Source of the DNA: JAFGDI01 sp963667715
GTDB lineage: Bacteria > Planctomycetota > Phycisphaerae > Sedimentisphaerales > SM23-30
DNA length: 64,000 nucleotides
Direction: 5' to 3'
Assembly (NCBI GenBank): GCA_963667715.1
Contig: OY763926.1
Span: 3,100,001-3,164,000 of the forward strand
Shown here piece after piece: positions 38,501 through 47,013 of the stretch. Numbering within the stretch: position 1 is the stretch's first letter; each line of letters begins with the position of its first letter. Below the pieces are notes generated by a model that saw nothing but the letters and a program-made list of their open reading frames with translations, did not search any database and was not told where the DNA came from. Both the position numbers and the translations under genes were made by a program.

Positions 38501-39958
38501 TTGGGTATGTCCTGCAGCAGCTTGAAGTATTGTACGCCCACTATCGCTTGAAGCAATACCGTACATGTCGATCCCTGTTTGCAAAAAACGAATCAGTAAT
38601 GTTTTTTTGTTTTCCCAACTACTTTTCCCATTTCCACTCAAGTCTGAATTAAGCATTAAGGAAGCAATACCGACATGCGCAGCACGATCTCTTGCATATT
38701 CTTTATTGTTTTCAATTGGAGCAAAATATGCATTGTTTGGGCCTCTATTAAAAATCAACCAAGCTCTTTCAAAAAAACGCTCAACAGTTTCTTCAACATT
38801 TGAATAATCATATAAATAATCTTTATGTAAAGCTTGGAGATGATTATCAGCATCTGGAATTGCAACAGGAACATCTAATATATTTAAGTTTTCTAATAGC
38901 GTATTATTCTTAAATGCTGTCTTTTTATTAAATAATATATCTTTACTTGCGTTATTATAGAATGGTCTAAAATCTCCATAAGATGCAGGACTTTCCAGTA
39001 CAGTAAGAAGCGAGATCGACTTTAAATAATAACGGGACGCAACAATATCATTACTAATGGATGATGCAATTGTTTTTGCACTATCAACAAATATCGGTAA
39101 TTTCATACCAACATTCAGTTTACTGTCATATATACATCCACCTTGTAGTGCATCATCAAACCCTTGAGGAGTTAAGTTAGAATCAGAAGGCTCAGGATTA
39201 TACATTGACCCATCGACAATTCTATTATCATGATAATACTTAGAAATACTCCATGGAATTTCAGAGCTCCCCCCAACCTCCCAGTATAAACTTGAATTAG
39301 AGCCAATGCCTGGCTCAGACTTCGAATCTGAATAATGACTCTTTATGCATCGATATGATAAACCATTATGATAAATATAGTCATGCTCTAATTGCCTAGA
39401 ATTAGGAGTAATCTCTTGTATTATCACTGGGCATGTTACCCACATATCATGGTTAGCAAACTGCCCAATACGATAGTCAGCATCAAAAGTCCAGGTTATA
39501 CCAAATTGACTAACTTTATTGGTACGATATTCACGATCCGGCCAATCATATTTAGTTAAATCTCGTTCATGATTTGCTGCGATTGCAGATTCATTTTCGA
39601 TATAATAGTCCATATTTCGAACATATACAATATCGCCTATATATGAATTCTTTTCCATTTCACTAATTGTGATAAATGGGTTTGTTTCTCCTCCAATTTC
39701 TCCAACTCTTGTCGGTGAATTGGGATCTATAGACGGATCTACATACCATACCGCACAATACACATTTGCCGAAAAAAGCATACTAGTAATAAAAATAATA
39801 AGATATTTACAATTATTTCCAAACAAAAAAACCAAACTCTCCGTTAAGCATTTTTGCTCCAATAAGATCTTCGGCTCCCTATATATATAATTTGATTTTG
39901 TTGTCATTGATAATAATTTATTTATTGATTTTGTAATTATTGTACACATAAACTCCAT
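32540..39958 (-). CDS. Giant secreted multidomain protein: lyase-like N-terminus, PKD/Ig-like repeats, beta-propeller
   Basis: 2472 residues. A hydrophobic export segment lies at about 48-67 (CKYLIIFITSMLFSANVYCA), so the true start may be later than the first ATG. Residues 70-810 form one region with helical runs (SGRTILQAAAGHTQGNKWP, HRGMPEWGERHGG) that recall (alpha/alpha)-toroid polysaccharide lyases; no known catalytic motif was confirmed. From 811 come three PKD-like domains (DGSGSYDLDGTIASYSW, TDPDGTISSYAWSCSG, GTGSNDPDSAGSIASYLW) mixed with eight Ig-like (He_PIG/cadherin-like) repeats, then a Big_5-like domain (about 1835-1960), about six propeller repeats (1965-2320; P-x-x-x-DG-x-x-Y-x-AW pattern), and a C-terminal beta domain. 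No PEP-CTERM or other anchor is seen at the end. Probably a cell-surface glycan-binding or degrading protein. Confidence 0.8.
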   Translation of the reverse strand: MEFMCTIITKSINKLLSMTTKSNYIYREPKILLEQKCLTESLVFLFGNNCKYLIIFITSMLFSANVYCAVWYVDPSIDPNSPTRVGEIGGETNPFITISEMEKNSYIGDIVYVRNMDYYIENESAIAANHERDLTKYDWPDREYRTNKVSQFGITWTFDADYRIGQFANHDMWVTCPVIIQEITPNSRQLEHDYIYHNGLSYRCIKSHYSDSKSEPGIGSNSSLYWEVGGSSEIPWSISKYYHDNRIVDGSMYNPEPSDSNLTPQGFDDALQGGCIYDSKLNVGMKLPIFVDSAKTIASSISNDIVASRYYLKSISLLTVLESPASYGDFRPFYNNASKDILFNKKTAFKNNTLLENLNILDVPVAIPDADNHLQALHKDYLYDYSNVEETVERFFERAWLIFNRGPNNAYFAPIENNKEYARDRAAHVGIASLMLNSDLSGNGKSSWENKKTLLIRFLQTGIDMYGIASSDSGRTILQAAAGHTQGNKWPILFAGLMLDYDPMKNIGKKTGDFVYDENGNWIDPTPSDYIHFGEDDQTFYVGDDQIYNRPYELYVFHKAAENGTVHVENGSKTVKLNSGDWLEIGRSSYWKQIVFKTTTNIINQYDRKYLIESVNHELGTLEITEPYEGESSLSLYYEIGEKIWYGHGNASDNTIGKEDYPEYIESHRGMPEWGERHGGREQVLWFMADTPDWTRQYRRSCTANSFTGFVLAALIMGQKEQWNHNALFDYMDRFIQVQEDLYRTSTKKADGKYYGYTKNILMRGDYKDGDLIQDYKSVRYITQNDFVYAMWKKYRNAYGLQWPYNGENQLPTARIAMDMADQYITPAKDETVSIEFDGSGSYDLDGTIASYSWSCPGQSATSGQTTSYDLTAGTYTASLVVTDNEGAESSPASVTFTVVDPVNQFPTATITSPSDNASFTAASKSGVASVSFTGTATDPDGTISSYAWSCSGQTTKNGDEKSYNLTAGAYTFTLTVTDNEGATATDQVTVTVADPPNAVPTLSISPSGNKTVAEKATVTFDVIGDDTDAVDSLTYACIDKPANASFNELSGRFSWTPNDEACENGPIYTVKFTVSDGEATCEPVSVDITVTNVNQPPVAITGPDQVHTANTKTSAVAVDLDGTGSNDPDSAGSIASYLWHCTNNAEVADKTGASPNYSLKPGSYLFTLTVTDNEGATDTSDYMSVIIKSPENHAPEIVKVDSAAFTGTQITRNVSENTTFTLTFEAADLDAGDSLTYGYTSIPVGASFNATERKLTWPINNTAAESGPHIAKLTADDGYGGIVTLTVNFVVANVNIPPAIANITPQSFKEQQEGQFALTATDEDGDTNLVFESDDNAQPGNVAPNGTYTWTPGYEDAGTHILRFKVTDSLGAVGTKEVVVTVEDTNRPAALSSATSYSCDLGIKLKFTPTADDPDGNPVTITCVSKPDGSAFDGTFAWTPGVGDDGIHDVILALNDGKETKEETIKLSIGLANLSPSLEPLILESTYAEGENLTFDARGSDPEGKKITYSLSGAVPDGAAIDPTSGHFSWPIGFNAAGPVTFTVIASDGELTAQKTLSFVVTNTNQLPAINISGATTFDYKDGLDLSFSATDPDADNLTFSSSSLPAGAVFDINNGKVTWATTADNVGSHSFNILVTDGRDTVTRPVTVVVTSNDIPNDPPVFTPVKDITVNQGEELDIVIAASDPDNDPVTITSVSLPQGAVFVNNTFTWDTSMASGVFNPVFAVSDDKLSTNLTFTITVNAVNTAPAVEAIKDFQADALKTVSVKVIAVDTQNDLLSYSFDKAPEGMTIADNNISWTPSLEQIGDNLVSVIVSDGEFATNVTFTINVLSTETDNDPPVLISTTPKDKAIQIPLNPLVTIIVADYGIGVDLSTVEISLDGDTIYSGAAMASVPEGEPMLYSTSNSSCICKGNSSRYVFQYQALGLFDYDYRPTVTINASDLNGNAMEPYSFAFTTEMYSMCAAVPVEESKSGSASQQSSPDSLTASDGTIWSAWDDGLKISVSPYSEDLGYFDTARSIQTNGKQLAPVLAQASDDTLYVAWQDYSARNWDIYVARSTDGRNFTDVKAVTTSQEDQVSPVLDVADDGTVYIAYVSKRKTGEDIYLAALDADLSTVIETVVCNNTSKQQTPVIDCSADGNVVIAWEDYRSGVADVYIADKDSGWNALRVAQNAYEPDIAVDNQQNTVHATWASDGDIFYAKLPLPLSAKSVNAVNVIDDSSGAVQFSPSITHSYVNGREKTFVAWSDSRNNTGNGDNDIYFASVNGSASTNILATLDSSLTDQGLPSIGATGDGAPYVLFQDNTASGKSVQLACATVVKAVLQRRNIVPEEGGCVGIPAEEIDSLDDVSILVRPEGISSDVEFTISLVSNPPGGSSGLRSIFSYDFGPSSTREFRKPVTITIPYPAVLDGSTVSVYWYNPQTGSYSQTGMSNIKVVSVGNNIKAISFDTTHFCQYSVSTDDEFLPYMINTTE

Positions 39959-40498
39959 ACCCCTAAACTACCCATAACCTCCCCTTTTCCTATTTTAACA
40001 CAGTGCTAGATAATTGTAATATACTTTTCGGATAAATACAAATACATATTTAATTTCCCCTAATAGCTAAAAGACATAGTTAAAGTATTATTATTAAAAA
40101 TGTTAAGTTCAACTCATTACAATACCACACTTTCAATAATTATAACATTTGATCAAACCAAAACACGAAATAAGCTTAACAACTTTAGTACTAAGACCTT
40201 ATGTGAATCTAACAATTACTGAAACCGTAAAAAATGCGTTAATGAGTATTAGAATCAATATACAATAACCATACAAAGTACTTTCTATAAATAATTCTAG
40301 CATTTGTTACATTTATAGCAAAATACATAGTATTTGAGCGATATCATAAATACTATCCGCCCCCATCCTCTTTGGAGGCTTAAGGCTAAATTGCCTTGAC
40401 TTTCACACCACAATATTGTAAATTTACCACCTTAAAGTTAAGTGTTTATAAAGTTTTACCGACAAAAATATAGCAGGTAGTTAAGCACCAAACCAATA
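39959..40498. other. Intergenic region before the exopolysaccharide locus
   Basis: 540 bases between the divergent giant gene and the flippase gene, strongly AT-rich. A putative promoter is listed separately. A small CCTCTTTGGAGG hairpin lies just before it. No coding sequence was recognised. Confidence 0.5.
40396..40424 (+). promoter_or_regulatory. Putative promoter of the exopolysaccharide locus
   Basis: TTGACT (40396-40401) and TAAATT (40419-40424) are 17 bases apart, about 75 bases before the first gene frame. The -35 box matches five of six consensus bases. In an AT-rich region such pairs arise by chance, so this is a prediction only. Confidence 0.4.
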
Positions 40499-42154
40499 AT
40501 GCGTCTTATTTGTCATTTAGTACTTAGACTGCAATCAAGACCGCAAAATTACCTGAGAAGAAGTAAATACACATCCCTGCTACGGTCACCTTTAATCAAA
40601 GAAATGGGTACACCCGACAGGGACAGAGTTCGCGCATTAAATTCAGTACATTTGGATAAATCAGAAAAATATAAACATATTTTCGATAAAGAAGATGTTG
40701 TTGGCGACCTAAAAAGCAAAACGATTCGGGGAGGTTTTTGGTCGTTAATAAGTCAAGTTGGAAGTAAAATCATTCAACTCGCATCTACTATTATTATAGC
40801 AAGAATTTTATCCCCAGAAGATTATGGCCTAGTAGCCAAAGTAGCTATATTAATTTCATTTACCAACCTATTCAGTGATATGGGTTTTTCTTATGCCACT
40901 ATCCAAAGCCCTAAACTCCAACATAACCAAGTTAACTGCCTCTTTTGGATTAATGTTATAATTGGCATTATACTTGGCTTGATAATTTATTCCATATCTC
41001 CTTATATAGCTGACTTTTACAACGACAACAGATTATCATCCATAGCAAAAGCCATGGCGTTAACTTTCCCTATTAACGGAATAATATTACAACATAAAGC
41101 ACTTCTATCTCGTCAGATGAAATTCAAAGATTTGGCTATAATGCAATTGGCCGGAATATGTGTTAGCGTAATAGTTGGAATTATCTTAGCCTTATTAGGT
41201 TTTGGGTATTGGACAATTGTAATAATGCAAATCGCAATTCCACTAAGCAGTATCCCTTTTAGCTTTTTATTATGCGAATGGCGTCCTTCCATCCCTTCAA
41301 ATTTTAAAAACATGAAACAGTTACTGAATTTTGGAATGGGAGTAACGGGCTACGATATTGTTAATTATATTTCAAGGAGCCTAGACAGACTTTTGATTGG
41401 TAAATTTGACACAACGCATAACTTGGGGTTATACGATAAAGCATATAACCTTATGATGCTGCCAATTCTACAAATTCGTACTCCAATAAATCGAATTGCC
41501 ATTCCTGCACTATCTGCTGTTCAAAATGATAAGATAAAATTTAATAATACTTTTTACCGGATAGTATCAACAATAGCAATCATTACTGTACCATTAGCAT
41601 GTATATTATATATATCATCCGAAACTATAATTAAGATAATTCTAGGAAATAATTGGGTTGAGTCAGCCCCGCTATTTAAGATATTATCTATTGTATGTTT
41701 CCTACAACCTTCCATAAGCACCTTTGGAATAATACTAATATCCTTAGGTCTTTCAAAAAGATATTTTATATGGGGATGTATAAATTCATTTATAATATCA
41801 CTAGGCTTTATTTGTGGCATACAATATGGTACACCCGGAATATGCATTTCATATGTGATTAGTAATATTATTATGCTCATTCCTACTATTATTATTTGTA
41901 CAAAAAACACATCTGTAAATCCATGGCACTCGATAAAGATATTAGCCAGCCCAATGCTAACAGCAATAGCAATCATTTCATTGATTATCTCAATTCGTTG
42001 TTATCTGAAATACAATTATGAAAGCATTTTATGTGTTGTTTCTGAAAACGTATCATTCACTATTATTTACTTGATAATGATATATTATATCAAAAATACA
42101 CGCGAGTTATTAAAATATTACTACTCGATAATCGCAAAAAAACTATCATTATAA
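40499..42154 (+). CDS. Wzx-type polysaccharide flippase
   Basis: Up to 551 residues with 12-14 membrane helices of the MATE/MOP flippase superfamily. The stretch DLKSKTIRGGFWSLISQVGS marks the start of the conserved part, as in WzxC-like flippases. Upstream of it about 60-95 residues of uncertain coding status remain: no ribosome binding site is seen at 40499, and an ATG at 40604 or a TTG at 40652 (MDKSEKYKHIFDKED) are equally possible starts. It moves lipid-linked glycan units across the inner membrane. First gene of the locus. Confidence 0.85.
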   Translation: MRLICHLVLRLQSRPQNYLRRSKYTSLLRSPLIKEMGTPDRDRVRALNSVHLDKSEKYKHIFDKEDVVGDLKSKTIRGGFWSLISQVGSKIIQLASTIIIARILSPEDYGLVAKVAILISFTNLFSDMGFSYATIQSPKLQHNQVNCLFWINVIIGIILGLIIYSISPYIADFYNDNRLSSIAKAMALTFPINGIILQHKALLSRQMKFKDLAIMQLAGICVSVIVGIILALLGFGYWTIVIMQIAIPLSSIPFSFLLCEWRPSIPSNFKNMKQLLNFGMGVTGYDIVNYISRSLDRLLIGKFDTTHNLGLYDKAYNLMMLPILQIRTPINRIAIPALSAVQNDKIKFNNTFYRIVSTIAIITVPLACILYISSETIIKIILGNNWVESAPLFKILSIVCFLQPSISTFGIILISLGLSKRYFIWGCINSFIISLGFICGIQYGTPGICISYVISNIIMLIPTIIICTKNTSVNPWHSIKILASPMLTAIAIISLIISIRCYLKYNYESILCVVSENVSFTIIYLIMIYYIKNTRELLKYYYSIIAKKLSL

Positions 42155-42252
42155 AAGATCTAATTTGCATTAGTTTGAAATGACTTTATCAATAATTTAA
42201 TAAATATCAAAATATTTCAATGCAATACAAATTAATAACCAGGAGCATATAC

Positions 42253-43314
42253 ATGGACAATGTTTCAAATAAATATAAAATTTCATTTTTATTACCCAAT
42301 AGCGGTATTGGAGGAGGAGTCAGGTCAACAATGCGTCTGGGTAATGGCCTAATAAAACGGGGCCATCAGGTAAGAATTTTTTATAGAAATGATAAGAAAG
42401 TCGACGCTGTTACCAAACTTAAAAGTTTATATCTTAACAAAAAATACAAGCTAGTTGACTGGTTAAGCTATTTTGAGGGTGAAAAAATTGAGTATAATAA
42501 ATTAAAACCTGATTTTTTTGATAATAATGAAATTGTTGTATCAATGTGTGCCCAGACTACAATTGATTTATCTGAAATACCTAACAATAATGTTATCAAA
42601 ATGATGCATTGCAGAGGTGCTGAATACGAAAACTGGGAAAAAATGCTAGAAGCATGGAAAATTGATATTCCTAAAATAGTAGGCTGTTCCAGATTAGCAA
42701 AAATGATGAAACAAGAAACTGGTTATGATGTAATCGGAATTGTTCCAAATGGTGTAAATACAGACGAATATTACCCCAGTGTTGAAGAATCATTTCGCAC
42801 TGGAGTAGGGTCTGGGTATCGGTGGCGGCCAACAAAAGATCCACATTCAATTATTAGAATAATGAATATCATTGGAAAAGAGCTTGAGGATACACCAAAA
42901 TACTTATATGGCAGCGGTAAAAAACCCAAAGGTATCGGGAACACATATTATAAAAGATTTCCAACAGTAGAAGAAGGAAGAAACCTATACTCAAAATCAA
43001 AAGTCTGGTTTCTTACTAGCTTTGAAGAAGGTTTTGGTAATCCAATCCTTGAGGCAATGGCTTGTGGCTGTGCGGTTATTAGTACAGATTGTGGAGGGCC
43101 TAGCGATATAATATCACACGGTAATAATGGTTTTTTAGTTGATATTGGTAATACCGGTGCGATAGTTTACTATATAAAAAAACTTCTAGTAGACAATGAA
43201 TTACGAGAGGAAATAAGTAAAAATGCTATCGAAACGGCTAAATACTATTCATGGGAACATGCAATTAATTGCTTTGAAGAAAAGATCAACATCATCTACA
43301 GTAAATATAAATGA
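42253..43314 (+). CDS. Glycosyltransferase family 4
   Basis: 353 residues from ATG 42253, which has AGGAG 7 bases upstream; a frame 33 bases longer has no such site. The GT-B fold is shown by SGIGGGVRSTMRLGNGL near the N-terminus and the nucleotide-sugar site FEEGFGNPILEAMACGCAV near residue 265, where the two glutamates form the E-x7-E motif. Adds a sugar to the repeat unit in the cytoplasm. Its stop overlaps the next start by 4 bases (ATGA). Confidence 0.88.
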   Translation: MDNVSNKYKISFLLPNSGIGGGVRSTMRLGNGLIKRGHQVRIFYRNDKKVDAVTKLKSLYLNKKYKLVDWLSYFEGEKIEYNKLKPDFFDNNEIVVSMCAQTTIDLSEIPNNNVIKMMHCRGAEYENWEKMLEAWKIDIPKIVGCSRLAKMMKQETGYDVIGIVPNGVNTDEYYPSVEESFRTGVGSGYRWRPTKDPHSIIRIMNIIGKELEDTPKYLYGSGKKPKGIGNTYYKRFPTVEEGRNLYSKSKVWFLTSFEEGFGNPILEAMACGCAVISTDCGGPSDIISHGNNGFLVDIGNTGAIVYYIKKLLVDNELREEISKNAIETAKYYSWEHAINCFEEKINIIYSKYK

Positions 43315-43859
43315 TTATAGTTAAAATATTTAGATTAATATCATACATAACTAATTATATTAAATGGCATTTTCGGTTTTATCATTTTGGTTGGAAATCT
43401 CTGCTTAATAAACCTGATATGCTATATAATACAAAATATATCAGCATTGGATCAAAAGTTACTATTCATAAATCAGCTCGAATAGAAGCAGTTCGCTCTG
43501 GTAAAAATAAGCCTATTATTTCAATTGGAGATGGTACCACAATACATCTTTATTTCCATTGTGGTGCTGCAGAGTCTGTATCAATTGGGAAAAATGTTCT
43601 TATTGCAAGTCGGGTTTATATTTCTGACCATGACCACGAATTTGACAACCCAGATCTTCCTCCTTGCAAGTCTGGGTTAAAAATTTCACCTGTTATAATA
43701 GAAGACGGTGTATGGATTGGTGAAGGTGCAGCAATACTTAAAGGTGTGAAAATTGGAAAAAGAGCTGTAATAGGTGCTAATGCAGTAGTTACTAGAGATG
43801 TGCCACCATATACAATTGTAGGCGGAGTACCTGCGAAAGTTATTCGAAAAGTATTTTAA
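43311..43859 (+). CDS. Left-handed beta-helix acyltransferase (hexapeptide family)
   Basis: 182 residues. Hexapeptide repeats (ISIGDGTTIHLYF, IEDGVWIGEGAAILKGVKIG, VIGANAVVTRDVPPYTIVGG) and the ending GVPAKVIRKVF are typical of WcaF/CysE-type O- or N-acetyltransferases; the active-site His lies in YISDHDHEFDN. It transfers an acetyl group to a sugar of the polymer. Overlaps the preceding glycosyltransferase by 4 bases. Confidence 0.9.
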   Translation: MIIVKIFRLISYITNYIKWHFRFYHFGWKSLLNKPDMLYNTKYISIGSKVTIHKSARIEAVRSGKNKPIISIGDGTTIHLYFHCGAAESVSIGKNVLIASRVYISDHDHEFDNPDLPPCKSGLKISPVIIEDGVWIGEGAAILKGVKIGKRAVIGANAVVTRDVPPYTIVGGVPAKVIRKVF

Positions 43860-43860
43860 T

Positions 43861-45150
43861 TTGCAGCCTCTTACATTAATAATTTTATTGATTTCTCTTA
43901 TACTAAATATTTCATTACAAAAGAAATATTTAATGAGTTTACTTTTGTTCAATTTATGTTTTATCCCTACATCTCAATGCGTTATTATATTTGGAGCATC
44001 GTTTTATTATCATCAACTGATAATTATAGCCATTTTAACTAGATTGATAATTACATCTAATATAACAATAAAATTAAATAAAATTGACATTCTATTCATT
44101 ATATGGCAAGTTAGCGGCTTTATAATATATGTTATTCAATGGCAAACAGTACAAGCCGCTGTTTGGAAAACAGGAAGAACCTTAGAAGCACTAACAACAT
44201 TTGCACTTATTAGATTATGCTTAAAAAACAAAAATGACATTTATCGCCTAATTGATACATTGGCTATCATTTCAATTATAATGGCTCCTTTTGTACTTTA
44301 CGAATCGATATCTGGACACAACCCGTTTTCATTATTTGGTAAAGTTAGTACAGATATTAGAGAAGGTAGATTTCGTTGCCAGGCAGCATTTCCTATATCA
44401 ATTATATTGGGTATCTTCTGGGCACTTTTTATCTCACTATTTTGGATGAGATATAAACAACATAATTCTTTTTTTTACATTTTATCTATCGCTTGCTCAC
44501 TATTTATGATCTACGCTTGTGCATCTTCAACCCCCATAGGAACACTTCTTTTCTGTTGCATTGTCATTGCTACATATAAATATAAACAATGGTATCGCCT
44601 AACTATTCCTCTCTGTATACTTTTATATCTTATACTCAGTTTTATTATGGTATCTCCTCCATACTATATAATTGCACGCATAGGAGTTGTTGGTGGTTCG
44701 ACTGCTTGGCACAGAGCATACTTAATTGATAGAGCCATTATTTTCTTTAATGAATGGGCAATGCTAGGAACCAGAACAACCTCACACTGGAACTATACTG
44801 GAAGATCAGGACACGAATTTGATATTACAAATCAATTTATTCTTGAAGGCATTAGAGGTGGAGCTGTAACTTTAATATTTTTTATTGTTTTAATTTATTA
44901 TTCTTGCAAGACAATTTATAGAACTGCAATAAAAGAACAATCTAGTAATAAATTTTACTGGAATATACTTGCCTTTCTTTCTGGGCATATTGTTTCATTT
45001 TTTGGTATTTCATATTTTGGTCAAATGACAATATTGCTGTATACAACATTCGCAATTATTTCGTTGTTACATAATGAAAGCTCATCTTATATAGCCCAAG
45101 ATAATAATCTGAAAGTATTAAAAACATATAATTTCAGAGCATTTCAATAA
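43861..45150 (+). CDS. Wzy-like polymerase / O-antigen ligase membrane protein
   Basis: 429 residues if translation begins at the TTG 43861, directly after the previous stop; an ATG at codon 25 is the alternative. About 11-12 membrane helices and a large periplasmic loop (about 275-330, VVGGSTAWHRAYLIDRAI) match the Wzy_C/O-antigen ligase group. It would polymerise repeat units in the periplasm. It is the only polymerase candidate in the window. Confidence 0.75.
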   Translation: MQPLTLIILLISLILNISLQKKYLMSLLLFNLCFIPTSQCVIIFGASFYYHQLIIIAILTRLIITSNITIKLNKIDILFIIWQVSGFIIYVIQWQTVQAAVWKTGRTLEALTTFALIRLCLKNKNDIYRLIDTLAIISIIMAPFVLYESISGHNPFSLFGKVSTDIREGRFRCQAAFPISIILGIFWALFISLFWMRYKQHNSFFYILSIACSLFMIYACASSTPIGTLLFCCIVIATYKYKQWYRLTIPLCILLYLILSFIMVSPPYYIIARIGVVGGSTAWHRAYLIDRAIIFFNEWAMLGTRTTSHWNYTGRSGHEFDITNQFILEGIRGGAVTLIFFIVLIYYSCKTIYRTAIKEQSSNKFYWNILAFLSGHIVSFFGISYFGQMTILLYTTFAIISLLHNESSSYIAQDNNLKVLKTYNFRAFQ

Positions 45151-45161
45151 AGACCCTATAA

Positions 45162-45962
45162 ATGAATTTAATTAAAAGATTTGCAGCTTCAATATATTTT
45201 ATCATTCTGTTGTTTATTTACAATAAACAGTCTAAGCGAGTGATTTTGTATTACCATGGTATCATGACATCAGAGAAAGATGCCTTTGAACAACAAATAA
45301 AAACTGTGTACAAATATGGTAATATTGTTCCACTTGCAAAATTACACAAAAAAAACCCAAAAACTAGTGAAACATTAGTGGCTATAACTTTTGATGATGC
45401 TTTTGAAAATTTACTTGATAATGCACTCCCTACACTTAATGAGCTAAATATTCCTGCTACAATATTTGTCCCAACGGGGAATCTAGAAGATTCTCCAAGG
45501 TGGGATATACAAAATGGCAATCCAGATAAAAAACAAAATGTCATGACTGAAGAGCAAATCAAAACTCTTTCAACGAACCCAAACATCGAGCTTGGATCTC
45601 ACACTGTAAGCCACCCAAGATTGACCAAATTGTCAGATGCAGAGTTGAAAGCTGAACTGTCTGAGTCAAAAACTAATCTTGAACGCCTTATTGGGAAACC
45701 TGTTAATTCTATCAGCTATCCGCACGGTGATTATGATGCCAGAGTGATAAATATTGCAAAAGATACAGGTTATTCATTTGGCTATACGATTGAACCGAAA
45801 AATATAACTGAAACGGTAGATCTGCTGGCAATACCACGGTACGTAGTCTTACCAGCAGATAGTAATTTCAAAATCCGATTAATATTAAGCGGAGCCTGGG
45901 AAGTTGATTACTATATGAGACAATTTAAGAAATATGTCGTCAGAATATTGAGGAAAAAATGA
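45162..45962 (+). CDS. Polysaccharide deacetylase (NodB family)
   Basis: 266 residues. A hydrophobic N-terminal anchor (about 9-21) is followed by the NodB domain: TFDD at 76-79, and the metal-binding HTVSH with His147 and His151, then SYPHGDYD. The enzyme removes N- or O-acetyl groups from a sugar polymer at the membrane. Its stop overlaps the next gene by 4 bases. Confidence 0.9.
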   Translation: MNLIKRFAASIYFIILLFIYNKQSKRVILYYHGIMTSEKDAFEQQIKTVYKYGNIVPLAKLHKKNPKTSETLVAITFDDAFENLLDNALPTLNELNIPATIFVPTGNLEDSPRWDIQNGNPDKKQNVMTEEQIKTLSTNPNIELGSHTVSHPRLTKLSDAELKAELSESKTNLERLIGKPVNSISYPHGDYDARVINIAKDTGYSFGYTIEPKNITETVDLLAIPRYVVLPADSNFKIRLILSGAWEVDYYMRQFKKYVVRILRKK

Positions 45963-46975
45963 GTTATACTGTAGAAATAGATAAAATATCTCAGAATGAT
46001 TGGGAGGTATATGCCAAGCTGTTTGATGATTACAGTATTTATCAGACTTGGCCTTACCAGGAAAACAGAGCGAAATTAGCCGGGCAGGAAGTTAAGCGGA
46101 TAATTATCAAAAATAAAGATGAAATATGTCTTATGGGACACATAAGAATACAAAAGGTTCCTTTGCTACCAATTAAAATCGGATATATACAGAATGGTCC
46201 ATTAATGCGTAAAAATGGAATTATGCCGTCTTCCTTAAAAGAGATAATGAAAGCTCTCACTCATTCTCTATTCCAAAATGGCATTAACGTTGTTAGGATT
46301 GTTCCTAATATTGTGGCAGATGAAGTTGGGTCAGAATTTGAGAAAGATATTATTTCTATTGGTTTTTGTAAATCTGTAAAGAAAAACGCTTACCACACTT
46401 TTTTAGTAGATACAAATGACTCAGAAGATGGAATTCGCAGTCGACTTAGAAAAAGCTTCAGACGAGACCTTAAAAAGGCTGAAAAAGCTGGGTTAGAGGT
46501 TAAACAAGGATACAACGAGAGACTATTTCAGATATTGGCTGACTTGTACAAACAGTCTAAAGGCCGTAAGGGTTTTGATGGATTAGAAATTGAAGAATTT
46601 AATACTCCGCAGTCTCTTCTTTCTGAATCTGAAAAAATGAAAGTTTTAGTTGCTTTTTATGAAGATAAACCAGCATCTGCCCTACTTTCTGCTGAAAAAG
46701 GAGATAGATCAATTGTTCTGCTAGCTGCTAGTAACGAAATCGGTCTGGAAAAAGGTTCTTCCTATCTTTTATGGTATCAAGCTTGTATCTCTGCTCATAA
46801 CAAAGGGCTTAAGTGGTGTGATCTTGGTGGAATTGATCCTGAGAACAATCCAAATGTTTATAAATTTAAATCTAGGCTAGGTGGTAAGGATATCTATCAC
46901 GTTGGGTGTTATGATATTTTTAAGAGTGCAACGTCAATGTTTATGATGAAGTTAATCGAAAACATAAAGGGCTAA
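45959..46975 (+). CDS. FemAB-like GNAT-fold acyl/aminoacyl transferase
   Basis: 338 residues. The pattern FDDYSIYQTWPYQENRAKLAG, then RSRLRKSFRRDLKKAEKAGLEVKQG and GLKWCDLGGIDPENNPNVYKFKSRLGG, is that of FemAB-type proteins, common in exopolysaccharide loci tied to exosortase systems. FemA/B use aminoacyl-tRNA to extend peptidoglycan bridges; the locus proteins may add an amino-acid or acyl group to a sugar. Coupled to the deacetylase by a 4-base overlap, so a deacetylate-then-acylate sequence is conceivable. Confidence 0.8.
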   Translation: MSYTVEIDKISQNDWEVYAKLFDDYSIYQTWPYQENRAKLAGQEVKRIIIKNKDEICLMGHIRIQKVPLLPIKIGYIQNGPLMRKNGIMPSSLKEIMKALTHSLFQNGINVVRIVPNIVADEVGSEFEKDIISIGFCKSVKKNAYHTFLVDTNDSEDGIRSRLRKSFRRDLKKAEKAGLEVKQGYNERLFQILADLYKQSKGRKGFDGLEIEEFNTPQSLLSESEKMKVLVAFYEDKPASALLSAEKGDRSIVLLAASNEIGLEKGSSYLLWYQACISAHNKGLKWCDLGGIDPENNPNVYKFKSRLGGKDIYHVGCYDIFKSATSMFMMKLIENIKG

Positions 46976-47013
46976 GTAGCTAAGTTTTATCAGCTATTAT
47001 AATAACTAAAATC

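Noticed and set aside
39959..40498. JUMPstart/ops-type element upstream of the exopolysaccharide genes
   Set aside because: No GGCGGTAG core was found; RfaH-type control cannot be claimed.
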